This document shows positions 27,872 to 37,849 of a stretch of DNA of 64,000 bases, piece by piece. A model generated the notes under the pieces. The model did no database searches. It was not told the origin of the DNA and worked only from the letters and a program-made list of their open reading frames with translations. Source of the DNA: Burkholderia lata. Lineage in GTDB: Bacteria > Pseudomonadota > Gammaproteobacteria > Burkholderiales > Burkholderiaceae. The DNA lies in contig NC_007509.1 in assembly GCF_000012945.1 (NCBI RefSeq), positions 744,001 to 808,000 of the forward strand. Direction: 5' to 3'. The position numbers and the translations under genes are program-made. Numbering within the stretch: position 1 is the first letter of the stretch; each line of letters begins with the position of its first letter.

Positions 27872-30019
27872 ATGACCACCTACACCACCCTCTCGTTTGA
27901 TGTGGATGCCAACGGCATCGGCCTGGCCACCCTCGATCAGCCCGGCCGCGCGATGAACGTGCTTGCCCCGGCGCTGATGGAAGAGTTCACGCGCGTCATC
28001 GGGCACGTGGAACAGGAAGCCGGGATCAAGGGCCTCGTGATCACGTCCGGCAAGCCGAGCTTCGTCGCCGGCGCCGACATCGACCAGCTCAGCCGGATCA
28101 CGTCCGCCGAACAAGCCTTCCAGTTGAGCGAGCAGCTCAAGGCGCTGCTGCGCCGCATGGAAACATGCGGCAAGCCCGTGGTGGCCGCGCTCAACGGCAC
28201 CGCGCTCGGCGGCGGGCTCGAACTGGCGCTGGCCTGCCATGCGCGCTTTGCGATCGACGATCCCAAGGCGAAGATCGGTCTGCCTGAAGTCAAGCTGGGC
28301 CTGCTGCCCGGCGGTGGCGGGACCCAGCGCCTGCCGCGCATGATCGGCATCCAGAAGAGCTTCGAGCTGATCACCCAGGGCATCGAGCTGAGCCCGGCCA
28401 AGGCGCTGGGTCTCGGCCTGCTGAACGAACTGGCCGCCACGCGCGAGGAACTGCTGCAAAAGGCCCGCGCATGGTGCGTGGCGCACCCCGCGCCCGTGCA
28501 GCCGTGGGACACCAAGGGTTTTCGCATTCCCGGCGGCGACAGCAAGAGTCCTGCCGTCGTTCAAATGCTGGCCATCGCACCTTCCATCGCGAATGCAAAG
28601 GCGCATGGCAACTATCCGGCCCTGACCCACATCATGAGTTGCCTGTTCGAGGGCTGCCTGCTCGACTTCGACACCGGCTCGCAGGTGGAGTCGCGCTATT
28701 TCGCCGCCTGCGTGATGTCGCAGGTCAGCAGGAACCTGATCGGCACGCTGTGGTACCAGCTCAATGCGATCAAGAAGGGGCAGTCGCGCCCCGCCGGCAT
28801 GCCGCCGGCCAAGGTGAAGAAGGTGGGCATCCTCGGCGCGGGAATGATGGGTGCGGGCATTGCTTACGTGTCGGCCAAGGCGGGGATCGACGTGGTGCTG
28901 CTCGACACGACGCAGGAGAACGCCGAGAAAGGCAAAGCCTATTCGCAAGGACTGCTGGACAAGGCGCTGGCGCGCGGCAAGACCACGCAGGACAAGCGCG
29001 ACGCCCTGCTCGCGCGCATCCTGCCCACCACGCGCTACGACGACCTGCGGGGCTGCGACCTGGTGGTCGAGGCCGTGTTCGAGGACCGCGCGATCAAGGC
29101 CGACTGCACGACGCTGGCCGAGGCCGTCATCGGCGACGATGCGGTGTTCGCGTCCAACACATCCACGCTGCCGATCACGGGGCTCGCACACGTGAGCCGC
29201 CGTCCGGCCCACTTCATCGGCCTGCACTTCTTCTCGCCCGTGGACAAGATGCCGCTAGTCGAGATCATCGTGGGCGCGAAGACCTCGGACGAGACGCTGG
29301 CGCGCGGCTTCGACTACGTGCTGCAGATCGGCAAGACGCCCATCGTCGTGAATGACAGCCGCGGCTTCTACACGTCACGCGTGTTCGCCACCTACGTGAT
29401 GGAGGGCATCGCGATGCTGGCCGAAGGCGTGCATCCGCGTTCCATCGAGGTGGCCGGTCTCAAGGCCGGCATGCCCATGCCGCCGCTGGCGCTGCAGGAC
29501 GAAGTGTCGCTCGGCCTGTCGCTGCACGTGACGGACCAGACCCGCCGCGACCTGGAGGCCGAAGGCAAGGATTACCCGCCGCACCCTGCGGAGGCCGTGC
29601 TGCGCAAGGTGGGCCTCGACCTGGGCCGGGTCGGCAAGAAAGCGGGCAAAGGCTTTTACGACTACCAGGGCAAGGAAAAGTCGCTGTGGCCCGAGCTCAC
29701 CGCGCTCTACCCGCCGCGCGCCGACCAGCCCGCGCAGCAGGAGCTGGTGGATCGCCTGATGTTCATCCAGGCGAACGAAGCCGCGCGCTGCTTCGAGGAA
29801 AACGTGGTGCGCTCGGTGGCCGATACCAACATCGGCTCGATCTTCGGCTGGGGCTTTGCACCCCACCACGGCGGGGCCTTGCAGTTCATCAATGCGATGG
29901 GCGCGCAACGCTTCGTGCAGCGTGCGCGCGAACTGGCGGCGCAGTATGGCGCGCGTTTCGAGCCCGCGGCGATCGTGGTCGAGCTGGCCCGTGCAGGCGG
30001 GAGGTTCGAGGATGCATGA
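27872..30019 (+). CDS. FadB/FadJ-like bifunctional enoyl-CoA hydratase / 3-hydroxyacyl-CoA dehydrogenase
   Basis: A 715-residue fusion. Residues 1-200 are an enoyl-CoA hydratase domain with the oxyanion-hole region [15 protein letters not shown] and [20 protein letters not shown]. From about residue 312 a Rossmann domain ([21 protein letters not shown]) begins the NAD-dependent 3-hydroxyacyl-CoA dehydrogenase, with the catalytic-His block [19 protein letters not shown] and two C-terminal dimer domains. It should do the hydration and second oxidation steps of beta-oxidation. It starts 14 bp after the thiolase gene and its last codons overlap the next gene by 8 bp, which argues for tight co-translation. 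Confidence 0.92.
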   Translation: MTTYTTLSFDVDANGIGLATLDQPGRAMNVLAPALMEEFTRVIGHVEQEAGIKGLVITSGKPSFVAGADIDQLSRITSAEQAFQLSEQLKALLRRMETCGKPVVAALNGTALGGGLELALACHARFAIDDPKAKIGLPEVKLGLLPGGGGTQRLPRMIGIQKSFELITQGIELSPAKALGLGLLNELAATREELLQKARAWCVAHPAPVQPWDTKGFRIPGGDSKSPAVVQMLAIAPSIANAKAHGNYPALTHIMSCLFEGCLLDFDTGSQVESRYFAACVMSQVSRNLIGTLWYQLNAIKKGQSRPAGMPPAKVKKVGILGAGMMGAGIAYVSAKAGIDVVLLDTTQENAEKGKAYSQGLLDKALARGKTTQDKRDALLARILPTTRYDDLRGCDLVVEAVFEDRAIKADCTTLAEAVIGDDAVFASNTSTLPITGLAHVSRRPAHFIGLHFFSPVDKMPLVEIIVGAKTSDETLARGFDYVLQIGKTPIVVNDSRGFYTSRVFATYVMEGIAMLAEGVHPRSIEVAGLKAGMPMPPLALQDEVSLGLSLHVTDQTRRDLEAEGKDYPPHPAEAVLRKVGLDLGRVGKKAGKGFYDYQGKEKSLWPELTALYPPRADQPAQQELVDRLMFIQANEAARCFEENVVRSVADTNIGSIFGWGFAPHHGGALQFINAMGAQRFVQRARELAAQYGARFEPAAIVVELARAGGRFEDA

Positions 30020-31064
30020 CGCAGCGCTCGCCGGCGGCGCATTGCCTCCGTTGCTGTCCGGCCTGCGGGTGCTCGATCTGTCGCGCAACCTGCCCGGCCC
30101 GTTTGCGACCCGCATGCTGACCGACCTGGGCGCGAGCGTCATCAAGGTGGAGCCGCCCGAGGGCGACCCGACGCGGCCGCTGGCGGGGTTGTTCGACGCC
30201 CTCAATCACGGCAAGGAGTGCCGCACCGTCGACTTCCGCAATGACGCAGACCTGGATCGGCTGCGCGCGTGGACGAAGGATGCCGATGTGCTGCTCGACA
30301 GCTTCCGTCCGGGTGTATTGCAAAGCCTGGGGCTGGACGGTGCCGCCCTGCACGCGATCAACCCGCGCCTCACGATGGTGTCGATCACCGGCTACGGGCA
30401 ACGCGGCCCGTGGGCGGGCAAGGCCGGGCACGACCTCAACTTCATGGCGATGTCGGGCGTGCTCGACCAGATGCGCGCCCCCACGGGCGAACCGGCTCAG
30501 TCCAATGTGCAATGGGGCGACCTCGCGGGCGGGAGCGCAATGGCCTGCATCGCCGTGCTGTCGGGCGTGTTCGACGCGCAGAGAACGGGACGGGGAAAGC
30601 ATCTGGACGTGAGCATGACCCACGGACTGCACGCGCAACTCGTGATGCCGAGGGCCACCGGCGCGATGCTGGCCGCGGCGCTGGGCCGCCGCCCCGGTGC
30701 GGGCGAGGATCTGCTCAACGGCGCATTGCCTTGCTATGGCCTGTACGCCACGCACGACGGCCGCCACCTCGCGGTCGGCGCGCTGGAGTTCAAGTTCTGG
30801 AAAGCGGCATGTGACGTGTTCGACCGCCCCGACTGGGCCGCACGCCACTGGCAGCGCGGCCAACTGCCCGGTTCCAGCGACTGCGTGGCCTTGCGTGTCG
30901 AAGTGGAACGCCTGGTCGCGTCGCAACCGCTGGCGGTCTGGCGCGAACGGTTCGCATCGGCGGACGCCTGCGTGACGCCCGTTCTCACGCTTGACGAGGC
31001 TCACGCACATCCTCTGTTCGCGAATCACGCACGGCCGCAGCCGTGGGCCGAAATCGGGGCTTGA
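30012..31064 (+). CDS. CaiB/BaiF (family III) CoA-transferase-like protein
   Basis: A 350-residue protein with the N-terminal signature LLSGLRVLDLSRNLPGPFAT, then LTDLGASVIKVEPPEGDPTR, both typical of family III CoA-transferases; the catalytic Asp is probably in the HDLNFMAMSG block. At 350 residues it is shorter than the usual 390-430, and it resembles alpha-methylacyl-CoA racemases (about 360-380) in size, so racemase activity is possible. It overlaps the end of the FadB-like gene and closes the operon. In context it could activate the acid substrate by CoA transfer or epimerise a branched acyl-CoA. Confidence 0.82.
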   Translation: MHDAALAGGALPPLLSGLRVLDLSRNLPGPFATRMLTDLGASVIKVEPPEGDPTRPLAGLFDALNHGKECRTVDFRNDADLDRLRAWTKDADVLLDSFRPGVLQSLGLDGAALHAINPRLTMVSITGYGQRGPWAGKAGHDLNFMAMSGVLDQMRAPTGEPAQSNVQWGDLAGGSAMACIAVLSGVFDAQRTGRGKHLDVSMTHGLHAQLVMPRATGAMLAAALGRRPGAGEDLLNGALPCYGLYATHDGRHLAVGALEFKFWKAACDVFDRPDWAARHWQRGQLPGSSDCVALRVEVERLVASQPLAVWRERFASADACVTPVLTLDEAHAHPLFANHARPQPWAEIGA

Positions 31065-31127
31065 GGGGCTGGCGAAGGAGCCATGAGACAGGACGGAGGC
31101 CGCGCGCGCCGATCGTCCCTCCTCCGC

Positions 31128-33071
31128 TCACGCGTCGCGAACGTCCTCGTCGATCCGCAGCAGCCGCCCTGCATTCGCGATCACGATGAACGTGCCGACG
31201 TTGTGCAGGATCGCCGCCCACACCGCGCCGAGCATCCCGGTCGCGGCGAGCGCGATTACCGCGAGCGTCCACGCGAGGCCGATCGCCGCATTGGTCGTCG
31301 CCGTGCGCCGGCATTGCCGGCCGAGGCGGATGCAGGTCGGAATCCGCTTCAGGTCGTCGCCCAGCAGCACGACGTCAGCCGACGCGATCGCGATGTCGAC
31401 GCCGCGCTCGCCCATCGCGATGCTCGTCGACCCGGCCTTGATCGCCAGCACGTCGTTCAGCCCGTCGCCGACGACGAGCGGATGCAGGCCCGCGCCGATC
31501 TCGTGCATCACGTAATCGAGCTTGTCGTGCGGCAGCGCCTGCGCGACCACCGTCTCGATGCCCGTCTCGGCCGCGACCTTGCTGGCGACGCGTTCGAGGT
31601 CGCCCGTCAGCAGCGTCTGCCGCGCAAGGCCCAATGTCCGCAGTTCGGCGAGCGCGTCGCGCGCGTCGGGCCGCAGCGTGTCGGCGAAACCGAACCATGC
31701 GAGCAGCCGCCCGTCGAGCGCGAGGCCGACGATCGGCCCGTCGAAACCGTCCGGGGCCGGCGGCAAGTTACCGACGTGGTCGGCCAGCAGTGCGGGACGC
31801 CCCAGCACGGCCGTGCCGTCCGGCGTGTCGGCGACGACGCCGAGCCCGCGCAATTCCCGCGTGCGCTCGAACGGTGCAACGGCGGCACCGGTGAGGCCGG
31901 ACGCGGCGGCATCGCGAACAAGCGCGCGGCTCGCCGGGTGTGCGCTGCTTTCGCCGAGCCGCGCGGCCAGCGTGCGCGTCTGCGCACCGTCGACACCGGG
32001 CTGCAGCCACACCTGCCGGACCTGCAATTCCCCGCGGGTGAGCGTGCCGGTCTTGTCGATCACGAGCGAATCGACCTCGGCGATCTTGTCGAGGAACGCG
32101 GCATTGCGAAACAGGATGCCGTGCCGCGCGCCGACCGCGATCCCGGCAATGGCCGTGGACGGCGCGGCGAGCACCAGCGCGCACGGGCACGCGGCCACGA
32201 TGACCGCGAGCATCGCCGACGCATTCGCGGACGTGAACCAGACGATCGCGGCGATCAGCAGGACGAGCGCGAGATACGCGCCCATGTGCCGCTCGAGCAC
32301 CTGCGTGACGGGCGGTTTCGCCTGCTCCGCGTGCTGCATCAGCGCGATGATCTTGCCGAGCGTCGAATCCTTGCCGGTATGCGTGACGTCGATGCGCAGC
32401 ACGCCGTCGAGATTCAACGCGCCGCCATACACGGTGCTGCCTGCATCGACGTCGTGCGGTACGGATTCGCCGGTGATCGGCCCGTTGTCGACGCTCGACG
32501 TGCCCGCCACCACGACGCCGTCGACCGGAATGCGCGCGCCGGCCACCACTTCGATGCGGTCGCCCGAACGCAGTGCGTCATACGCGACTTCGACGACACT
32601 CCCGTCGGCGCCGATGCGGCGCACGCGGCCGGCCGTCAGGCGGCCGAGCGCGCGAATCGCCTCCTGCGAGCCGAGCACGCTGCGCTCTTCAAGCGCATGG
32701 CCGAAGGTCATCACGATCGGCAGCAGCGCGGCCGTCGTCATGTCGCCGATCGCCCACGCGGCCAGCATCGCGAGCGCGATCAGCCGATCGGTCACGCCAT
32801 GCAGGCTCGGCGCGCGCAGGCTGTGCCACGCACTCGCAAACACCGGCCCCGCGACGATCAGCGACGCGAGCGCGGCGAGCAGTTGCGCGAGCGTGTCGCC
32901 GCCGGTCGACAACATGCGCCACGCGAACGACAGCACGAGCAGGCCGCCCGCGAGCAGCGCCAGCGCAATCTGCCGCGTGATCGTGCGGCGTTCGTCGGAG
33001 GACAGCGCATAGGCCGTCGTGCCGGCAGGCGCGGCGTCCGGCTGCGTGGCCGGTTCGGCGAGCGAATTCAT
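31128..33071 (-). CDS. P1B-type heavy-metal-translocating ATPase
   Basis: A 647-residue P-type ATPase. It has the actuator TGES motif (GPITGESVP), an intramembrane Cys295-Pro296-Cys297 metal site, the phosphorylated Asp339 in DKTGTLT, an HP motif (SSAHPAS), and GDGLND in the hinge. The N-terminus has no HMA (CxxC) metal-binding domain. The last membrane segment begins with ILHNVGTF; this differs from copper pumps and is nearer to Zn/Cd/Co- or CtpC-like proteins, so the metal is not assigned. The gene overlaps the upstream SPFH gene by ATGA and is the last of a four-gene operon, which points to a working link with SPFH proteins. Confidence 0.9.
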   Translation of the reverse strand: MNSLAEPATQPDAAPAGTTAYALSSDERRTITRQIALALLAGGLLVLSFAWRMLSTGGDTLAQLLAALASLIVAGPVFASAWHSLRAPSLHGVTDRLIALAMLAAWAIGDMTTAALLPIVMTFGHALEERSVLGSQEAIRALGRLTAGRVRRIGADGSVVEVAYDALRSGDRIEVVAGARIPVDGVVVAGTSSVDNGPITGESVPHDVDAGSTVYGGALNLDGVLRIDVTHTGKDSTLGKIIALMQHAEQAKPPVTQVLERHMGAYLALVLLIAAIVWFTSANASAMLAVIVAACPCALVLAAPSTAIAGIAVGARHGILFRNAAFLDKIAEVDSLVIDKTGTLTRGELQVRQVWLQPGVDGAQTRTLAARLGESSAHPASRALVRDAAASGLTGAAVAPFERTRELRGLGVVADTPDGTAVLGRPALLADHVGNLPPAPDGFDGPIVGLALDGRLLAWFGFADTLRPDARDALAELRTLGLARQTLLTGDLERVASKVAAETGIETVVAQALPHDKLDYVMHEIGAGLHPLVVGDGLNDVLAIKAGSTSIAMGERGVDIAIASADVVLLGDDLKRIPTCIRLGRQCRRTATTNAAIGLAWTLAVIALAATGMLGAVWAAILHNVGTFIVIANAGRLLRIDEDVRDA

Positions 33072-34111
33072 CGGGCGTTTCCGGGCAGGATCAGGTTGGA
33101 GGTGTCGTGCGGATCGATCGTCGTCACACGTCCGGCCTGCGACAGCACGCGCTGCACGCGATCGCGATACAGCCGCGCCAGCAGCCCCGGATCGCCGTTC
33201 TCGCGGAGCGTCGCGTCGAGCTGCCGGATTTCCAGCGTGTCGGTCTGTGCGGTGGCGACGCGTTCGGCCGCGTGGGCCTGCGCGTCCTGCACGATCCGGT
33301 CGGCATCCTGCTGCGCATCCTGGCGCCGCTGTTCGGCGGCGGTGCGCGCTTGCGCGATGGTCCGCTCGGCGACCTGCAGCGACGTCAGCACCGCGTTGAA
33401 CGCATCGGCGGCCGCGCCGGGAAACGCGGGCTGCACGTCGACGCGCGCGACTTCGACGCCGAGCCCCGCGTGCGCCGCATCGAGTGCGCGCAGGTGCCGC
33501 GCGATCGCATCGGCGAGATCGCCGCGCAACCGTTCGCGACGCGCGGCCATCTGCCGGTCGGCGGCCAGTTGCTCGGGCCGTGCGACCAGGATCGCGTCGA
33601 GATCGCGGGTCGCCGCCACCTCGACGGCCGACGCGGACACGATCCGTTCGAGCGCCGCGTCGAGACGGTCCCGCTGCAGCACGTACGCGTACGGATCGCT
33701 GACCCGGTAATAGAGCACCGCGCTCAACGCGACCGCGCCGCCGTCACCCGTCAGCACGTAGCCGGAACCGGCGAGCGCATCGGGCAAGCGCGCGACGCCC
33801 TGCGCGGACGGTGCAAGCGCCCGCGGATCGCGATCGAGCGAACGGATCCGCTGCTCGAGCACGCGCGCGGCGCCCGGCACGAGCAGGACCGACTCGAACG
33901 GTTGCGGCCACGCGATCACGAGCCCGGCGTCCTGGGTGCGCACGAGCGCGCCGAACCGCATCACGACCGCGCGGCTGTCCGCCGGAATCCGCCGGATGTT
34001 CGAGCCGGCCCACGCGCACGCGGCAAGCACCGCGAGCGCGGCGACGAACCAGAACGACAGGCGCACGGCCTGCGCACCCGGCCCGAGCGGCGGTGCGGAC
34101 GGCTCGCTCAT
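33068..34111 (-). CDS. SPFH/Band-7 membrane protein, HflK/HflC-like (third of operon)
   Basis: A 347-residue protein with one N-terminal transmembrane segment (about 18-36) and a Band-7 domain (about 40-230, starting IPADSRAVVMRFGALVRTQDAGLVIAWP). A long Ala/Gln/Arg-rich coiled coil (about 240-300) follows. HflK and HflC form large periplasm-facing cages around the FtsH protease in other bacteria; the true hflKC pair is normally next to hfq and hflX, which is not the case here, so this is a paralogue with another job. Its start and its stop each overlap a neighbour by ATGA. Confidence 0.82.
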   Translation of the reverse strand: MSEPSAPPLGPGAQAVRLSFWFVAALAVLAACAWAGSNIRRIPADSRAVVMRFGALVRTQDAGLVIAWPQPFESVLLVPGAARVLEQRIRSLDRDPRALAPSAQGVARLPDALAGSGYVLTGDGGAVALSAVLYYRVSDPYAYVLQRDRLDAALERIVSASAVEVAATRDLDAILVARPEQLAADRQMAARRERLRGDLADAIARHLRALDAAHAGLGVEVARVDVQPAFPGAAADAFNAVLTSLQVAERTIAQARTAAEQRRQDAQQDADRIVQDAQAHAAERVATAQTDTLEIRQLDATLRENGDPGLLARLYRDRVQRVLSQAGRVTTIDPHDTSNLILPGNAR

Positions 34112-35160
34112 CGCGCGGCCTTGTGCGCGCTGGACGCCTTGGGCGCCGGCGCGGCCTGCGCCGACGCGTCGCCCGGGCCCTGCACGAGCACGCGGAACGG
34201 CGCGGCGTCGGTGCGCAGGATCAGGTTCGTATTGGTGCCGACCACCGTGTTCAGCGTGTCGAGCGAACGCAGCATCGTGTACAGGTGCGGGTTGCCCGCA
34301 TAGCTCTTGCCGTAGATGTCGGCCGCGTCCTTGCGCGATTGCGCTTCGATGCCGGCCGCTTTCACGTTCGCATCGGCCAGCGCGATGCGCGCGTCGCGCT
34401 CGGCGTCCGAGCGGATCTGCGCGGCCTCGCGATTGCCGTCCGCGGTGCGCTGCGCGGCCACGGTCTCGCGTTCGGCGCTCATCCGGTCCACCGTCGCCGC
34501 GAGCGTGACGGCCGGCAGCGTGAGCCGTTCGAGCCCGACCTGGGCGACTCGCACGCCGTAAGCCGCATAGAGCTGCGCATCGATCTGCCGGCGCAGCGCC
34601 TCTTCGAATTCGCCGATCTTCACCTGGGCCGGATCGGTGTTCACGAGCGACGCGAGATCGTACCCGGCGGACGTCGTCTGCAGCGCGGAGCCGACGAGCG
34701 AGCGGATCTGCCGCGCCGCTTCGTCCGGCTCATTGCCGACCGCGCGCATGAAGCGCCCGATGTCGCGCGCATCGGCCGGCACGCGCCACGCGACGTAGGC
34801 CTCGACGATGATGCGCAGCCCGTCGCGGGTGCCGACGTCCTGCAGGCCGCTCGACGTGGTGTGCAGGCGCAGGTCGACCGGTGTCACCGCATCGATCGGC
34901 GCAGGCAGGCGCCACGCGAGCCCGGGTTCGAGCAGCACGTGCACGGGCCGCCCGAAGCGCGTGATCACCGACGCCTCGCCGGCCCGCACCTGCACGAAGC
35001 TCGCGACCGCGAGTGCGACCAGCACGCACAGCACCGCGACGATGACGCGCAGGCGGAACGCGCCGGGCGGCTGCGGCGCACCGTGATGCGCGTGATGAGG
35101 GTGGTCGTGGCCATGGCCGTGGTGCGCATGATCATGCGCGTGCGAATGAAACAGACTCAC
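34108..35160 (-). CDS. SPFH/Band-7 protein (HflC-like) with His-rich N-terminal tail
   Basis: A 350-residue protein. From the GTG at 35160 the N-terminus holds 13 His within residues 5-26 (pattern HxHxHxHxHH and so on), then a membrane segment (about 35-55), a Band-7 domain (about 58-240, with ASVITRFGRPVHVLLEPGLAW) and a coiled coil. Starting at the upstream ATG (35211) would add an Arg-rich piece with no family support. His-rich tails on inner-membrane proteins usually bind Zn, Ni, Co or Cu, and here the same operon encodes a metal ATPase. A metal-binding role is inference from composition and context. Confidence 0.82.
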   Translation of the reverse strand: MSLFHSHAHDHAHHGHGHDHPHHAHHGAPQPPGAFRLRVIVAVLCVLVALAVASFVQVRAGEASVITRFGRPVHVLLEPGLAWRLPAPIDAVTPVDLRLHTTSSGLQDVGTRDGLRIIVEAYVAWRVPADARDIGRFMRAVGNEPDEAARQIRSLVGSALQTTSAGYDLASLVNTDPAQVKIGEFEEALRRQIDAQLYAAYGVRVAQVGLERLTLPAVTLAATVDRMSAERETVAAQRTADGNREAAQIRSDAERDARIALADANVKAAGIEAQSRKDAADIYGKSYAGNPHLYTMLRSLDTLNTVVGTNTNLILRTDAAPFRVLVQGPGDASAQAAPAPKASSAHKAAR

Positions 35161-35253
35161 GATATCGCCCCGGGTGCGGCGTCGCCCGCGTGCGGTGCAG
35201 CGGCACGGCATGTTGCCGTGCCGCGCCGCCCATGCGGATCACGCCGCGACATG

Positions 35254-37149
35254 TCAATGGATGCCGGCGAGATCGCCGGCAGGACTATTGCGAAGATCGA
35301 CGGTCGCCCGCGTGCCGTCGGCGAGCCGGTCGTCGATGATCGTCATGCGCGCGTTGCGCAGGCCGCGTTGCAGCCGGTCGAGGTAATACTCGAACGGAAA
35401 CGCGGGGCCGCCGAGCCGGTACGCGACCAGGTCGGCGTCGAAATCGATCTGCTGCACGCGCGCCGACGACACCGTGTCGCCGGCCTGCGCTTCGGCGTGC
35501 GCGACCCGTTCGAGCGCTTGCTGCTGCGCGTTGCCGAGCAAGCCGGCCGCAAAGCCGCGCGCCTGCGCGACGCTGCCCTGCGCGCGGATCTGCGCGGCCT
35601 GCACGTCGTGGAAGGCGGCAGCCGCACCGGTCGGCGGATGCACGCTCTCGATCACGACCGCGATCACGTCGACGCCGCTTTGCAGCCGGTCGAGCTGCTG
35701 CTGGATCGCGCGCTTCAACTGGTCCGCCATCGCGGCCTGATTGGTTTCCAGCAGCGATTCGAGCGTATGCGACGCGAGGTAGTGCACGAGTTCGCGATTG
35801 GCGCTCGTGCGCACCGTGCTTTCCGGGTCGATCGTGCGATAGAGCGCCGCGCGTGCCGCGGCATCGGTCAGGCCGAGCCGGTAGTCGACCCGCACGTCCG
35901 CGTTGACGATCTGGAAATTCTGGCGGTCGCCGTTCGCGCCGGCGATCACCTGGGTGGTTTCCCACGGATGCGGCACATCCCACAGACGGTCGAGGCGTTC
36001 GGGCGTCGGGCCGTCGGCCGGCACGGGCGTCGTATCGGCGCTGCCGTCGTTCGCGCTGCCCGCGATCGCGACCTGGTGCACCGCGCCGTTGTCGACGATG
36101 CGCGCGCGCCCGAACGGCCAGGGCAAGCCGACGTGCAGGCCCGGCTGCCAGACCGAGACGGGCGCACCGAACCGTTCATAGACCGCGCGCTGCTCCGGGT
36201 TCAGCACGACGACGGCGGTGAGCAGCCACGCACACGCGACGGTAGCGGCGAGCGCGCCGGGCAGCAGCCGCACGAAGCTGCGCCAGCCCCAGCTCTGCCG
36301 CAGGTCGATGCCGTAACGATGGCGCAGCTCGGCGCCGAGCGACGCGAACGGCGACGGGCGCCGGCTCAGCAGCCCGGCGATCGCGCTGGTCGGCACGACG
36401 GCGCCGCGCGGCCCCGCAAACCACGACAGCACGCCGCGCAGCGCCAGTTCGGCAGCGACGGCAGCGTTGAACAGCGCGACCGCCTGCACGAGCCAGTCGG
36501 CCGTGCGGTGCCGGAACGCGAACCAGGCGGCGGCCAGCACACCCGCGAGCGCGGTGACGAGCGCGACGCGCAGCACCCGCGTGAGCGACGCGGACACCGC
36601 CGAACGGCTGGCGGCCGCCGCATGGTGGCGTTCGGCGACGAGCGTCAGAAATGCGAGGACGAGGCAGGCCGCACCGGCCGCAAGCGTGGGCTCGGGCGAC
36701 GCCATCGCGCGAACCAGCATCGCGGGCGACGGCGGCTGCCACGCGAGCGCGGCAAGCGCAACGGAGAGCACACCGCCGCCGGCAACCGCCCATGGCCGCC
36801 AGTCGATCGCGGCGGCGATCGCCGGCCACGGGTTGTCGTCGTGCTCCGGTTCGTGCTTGCGGCTGAACGCATTGCGCACCCAGTCGCCGATCAGCGCGGC
36901 GGCCGATATTTCCGGGGAATGGCGGCGTGCGCGGCCGGCGAGCAGCACGCCGATCGCGACGACGAGTACGTTGCACCATGCGCTGGCAAGCGGGGCGCAC
37001 CAGCGCAGGTCGGCAGGCAGGAGGTCGACGGCGCCCAGCGTGCCGAGCGTGGCGACCAGCAACGCGGCGGCCCCGGCGACCGGCGCGAGTGCGTCGCGGC
37101 CGGCCGGGCTGCCGGGAATGTCGTCGTTGCCTTCCGCCTGTTGCCCCAT
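35254..37149 (-). CDS. Large SPFH/Band-7 protein (HflK-like) with multi-span N-terminal region
   Basis: A 631-residue protein, much longer than HflK (about 420). Residues 1-300 contain about six hydrophobic segments, unusual for this family, before the last membrane helix and the Band-7 domain (about 320-540, beginning VVVLNPEQRAVYERFGAPVSVWQPGLH). The C-terminal part has an Ala/Gln coiled coil ending near residue 590. It heads the operon of three SPFH proteins and a P1B ATPase. The extra membrane region may dock onto the ATPase or another membrane partner. The ATG follows a GGAACCCC stretch. Confidence 0.8.
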   Translation of the reverse strand: MGQQAEGNDDIPGSPAGRDALAPVAGAAALLVATLGTLGAVDLLPADLRWCAPLASAWCNVLVVAIGVLLAGRARRHSPEISAAALIGDWVRNAFSRKHEPEHDDNPWPAIAAAIDWRPWAVAGGGVLSVALAALAWQPPSPAMLVRAMASPEPTLAAGAACLVLAFLTLVAERHHAAAASRSAVSASLTRVLRVALVTALAGVLAAAWFAFRHRTADWLVQAVALFNAAVAAELALRGVLSWFAGPRGAVVPTSAIAGLLSRRPSPFASLGAELRHRYGIDLRQSWGWRSFVRLLPGALAATVACAWLLTAVVVLNPEQRAVYERFGAPVSVWQPGLHVGLPWPFGRARIVDNGAVHQVAIAGSANDGSADTTPVPADGPTPERLDRLWDVPHPWETTQVIAGANGDRQNFQIVNADVRVDYRLGLTDAAARAALYRTIDPESTVRTSANRELVHYLASHTLESLLETNQAAMADQLKRAIQQQLDRLQSGVDVIAVVIESVHPPTGAAAAFHDVQAAQIRAQGSVAQARGFAAGLLGNAQQQALERVAHAEAQAGDTVSSARVQQIDFDADLVAYRLGGPAFPFEYYLDRLQRGLRNARMTIIDDRLADGTRATVDLRNSPAGDLAGIH

Positions 37150-37351
37150 CGGGGTTCCTTACGTACGAATTACAGGGTGCGCAGGAGTCCGTGCGGAATT
37201 CTGCGAGCGGCAATGTAGCGCGGCGGATGATGAAACTCAAGGTATCGATGCGATTGACGCGACCGGCGAAACAGTCGTGCGGATCAGACCTTTCCGCTGC
37301 CTTGCGGGCCATGCGCGCGGTCGACCTCGCGTGCCGCGCATGATCCCGGAT

Positions 37352-37849
37352 TCACATCAGGTGCCGGTACGTAGCCGACGCGATCTCCAGCACGCGGCCG
37401 GAATTCGGCACGAACGCGATACGGACACGCTCACCTTCGCGCAAGTTGTCAAAAGCGTCCTTGTCTACGTCGAAGCGTCGACGCGGTATTTCGCGATCGT
37501 GGTCGGCAATGAGCAGGTAATAGCTCTGCACGCCGCCAACGGTCTGCACGTCGAGCCTGGCAACCGTGGTGTCGAGTACGAACTTCCGGTTGGCTTTCAG
37601 GTCGAGCGCGACCTTGTGCTCGTACCACTTGCCGATCAGATACACGCCCAGGGTGGTCGTCACGATGATCCCCGCAACCCACAGGGACGTCAGCAGCGGG
37701 AATTTCATCCGCTCGGTGAGGAAGACGAGGCCGACGGGCACCGCGGCAAACACGAGCGCCACCACGACGATCAGCCGGCCGCCGCCTTTCATCCCGCGCA
37801 AGCGGGCGCGCTCGTCGGGCTCCAGCGGTTCGGTCGTCAAGGTCGGCAT
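37352..37849 (-). CDS. Hypothetical membrane protein with C-terminal soluble domain
   Basis: A 165-residue protein with two hydrophobic segments (about 28-45 and 55-75) and a soluble C-terminal half of about 85 residues with alternating beta-like segments (KFVLDTTVARLDVQTVGG, then VRIAFVPNSGRVLEIASAT). The pattern recalls DUF3592-type or OB-like membrane-anchored proteins, but I cannot name a family. The start follows GACAGGAGCACC, a good ribosome-binding site. It precedes the SPFH operon on the same strand with a 200-bp gap; co-transcription is possible. Confidence 0.6.
   Translation of the reverse strand: MPTLTTEPLEPDERARLRGMKGGGRLIVVVALVFAAVPVGLVFLTERMKFPLLTSLWVAGIIVTTTLGVYLIGKWYEHKVALDLKANRKFVLDTTVARLDVQTVGGVQSYYLLIADHDREIPRRRFDVDKDAFDNLREGERVRIAFVPNSGRVLEIASATYRHLM

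Noticed and set aside
33068..37149. The SPFH genes as the housekeeping hflK-hflC pair
   Set aside because: There are three genes, not two, their lengths and N-termini differ from HflK/HflC, and the usual hfq-hflX neighbours are absent.
33811..37218. A 1135-codon rightward reading frame opposite the SPFH genes
   Set aside because: Composition is dominated by Arg, Ala and Gly with no recognisable domain; the opposite strand encodes three coherent SPFH proteins with proper starts and overlaps.
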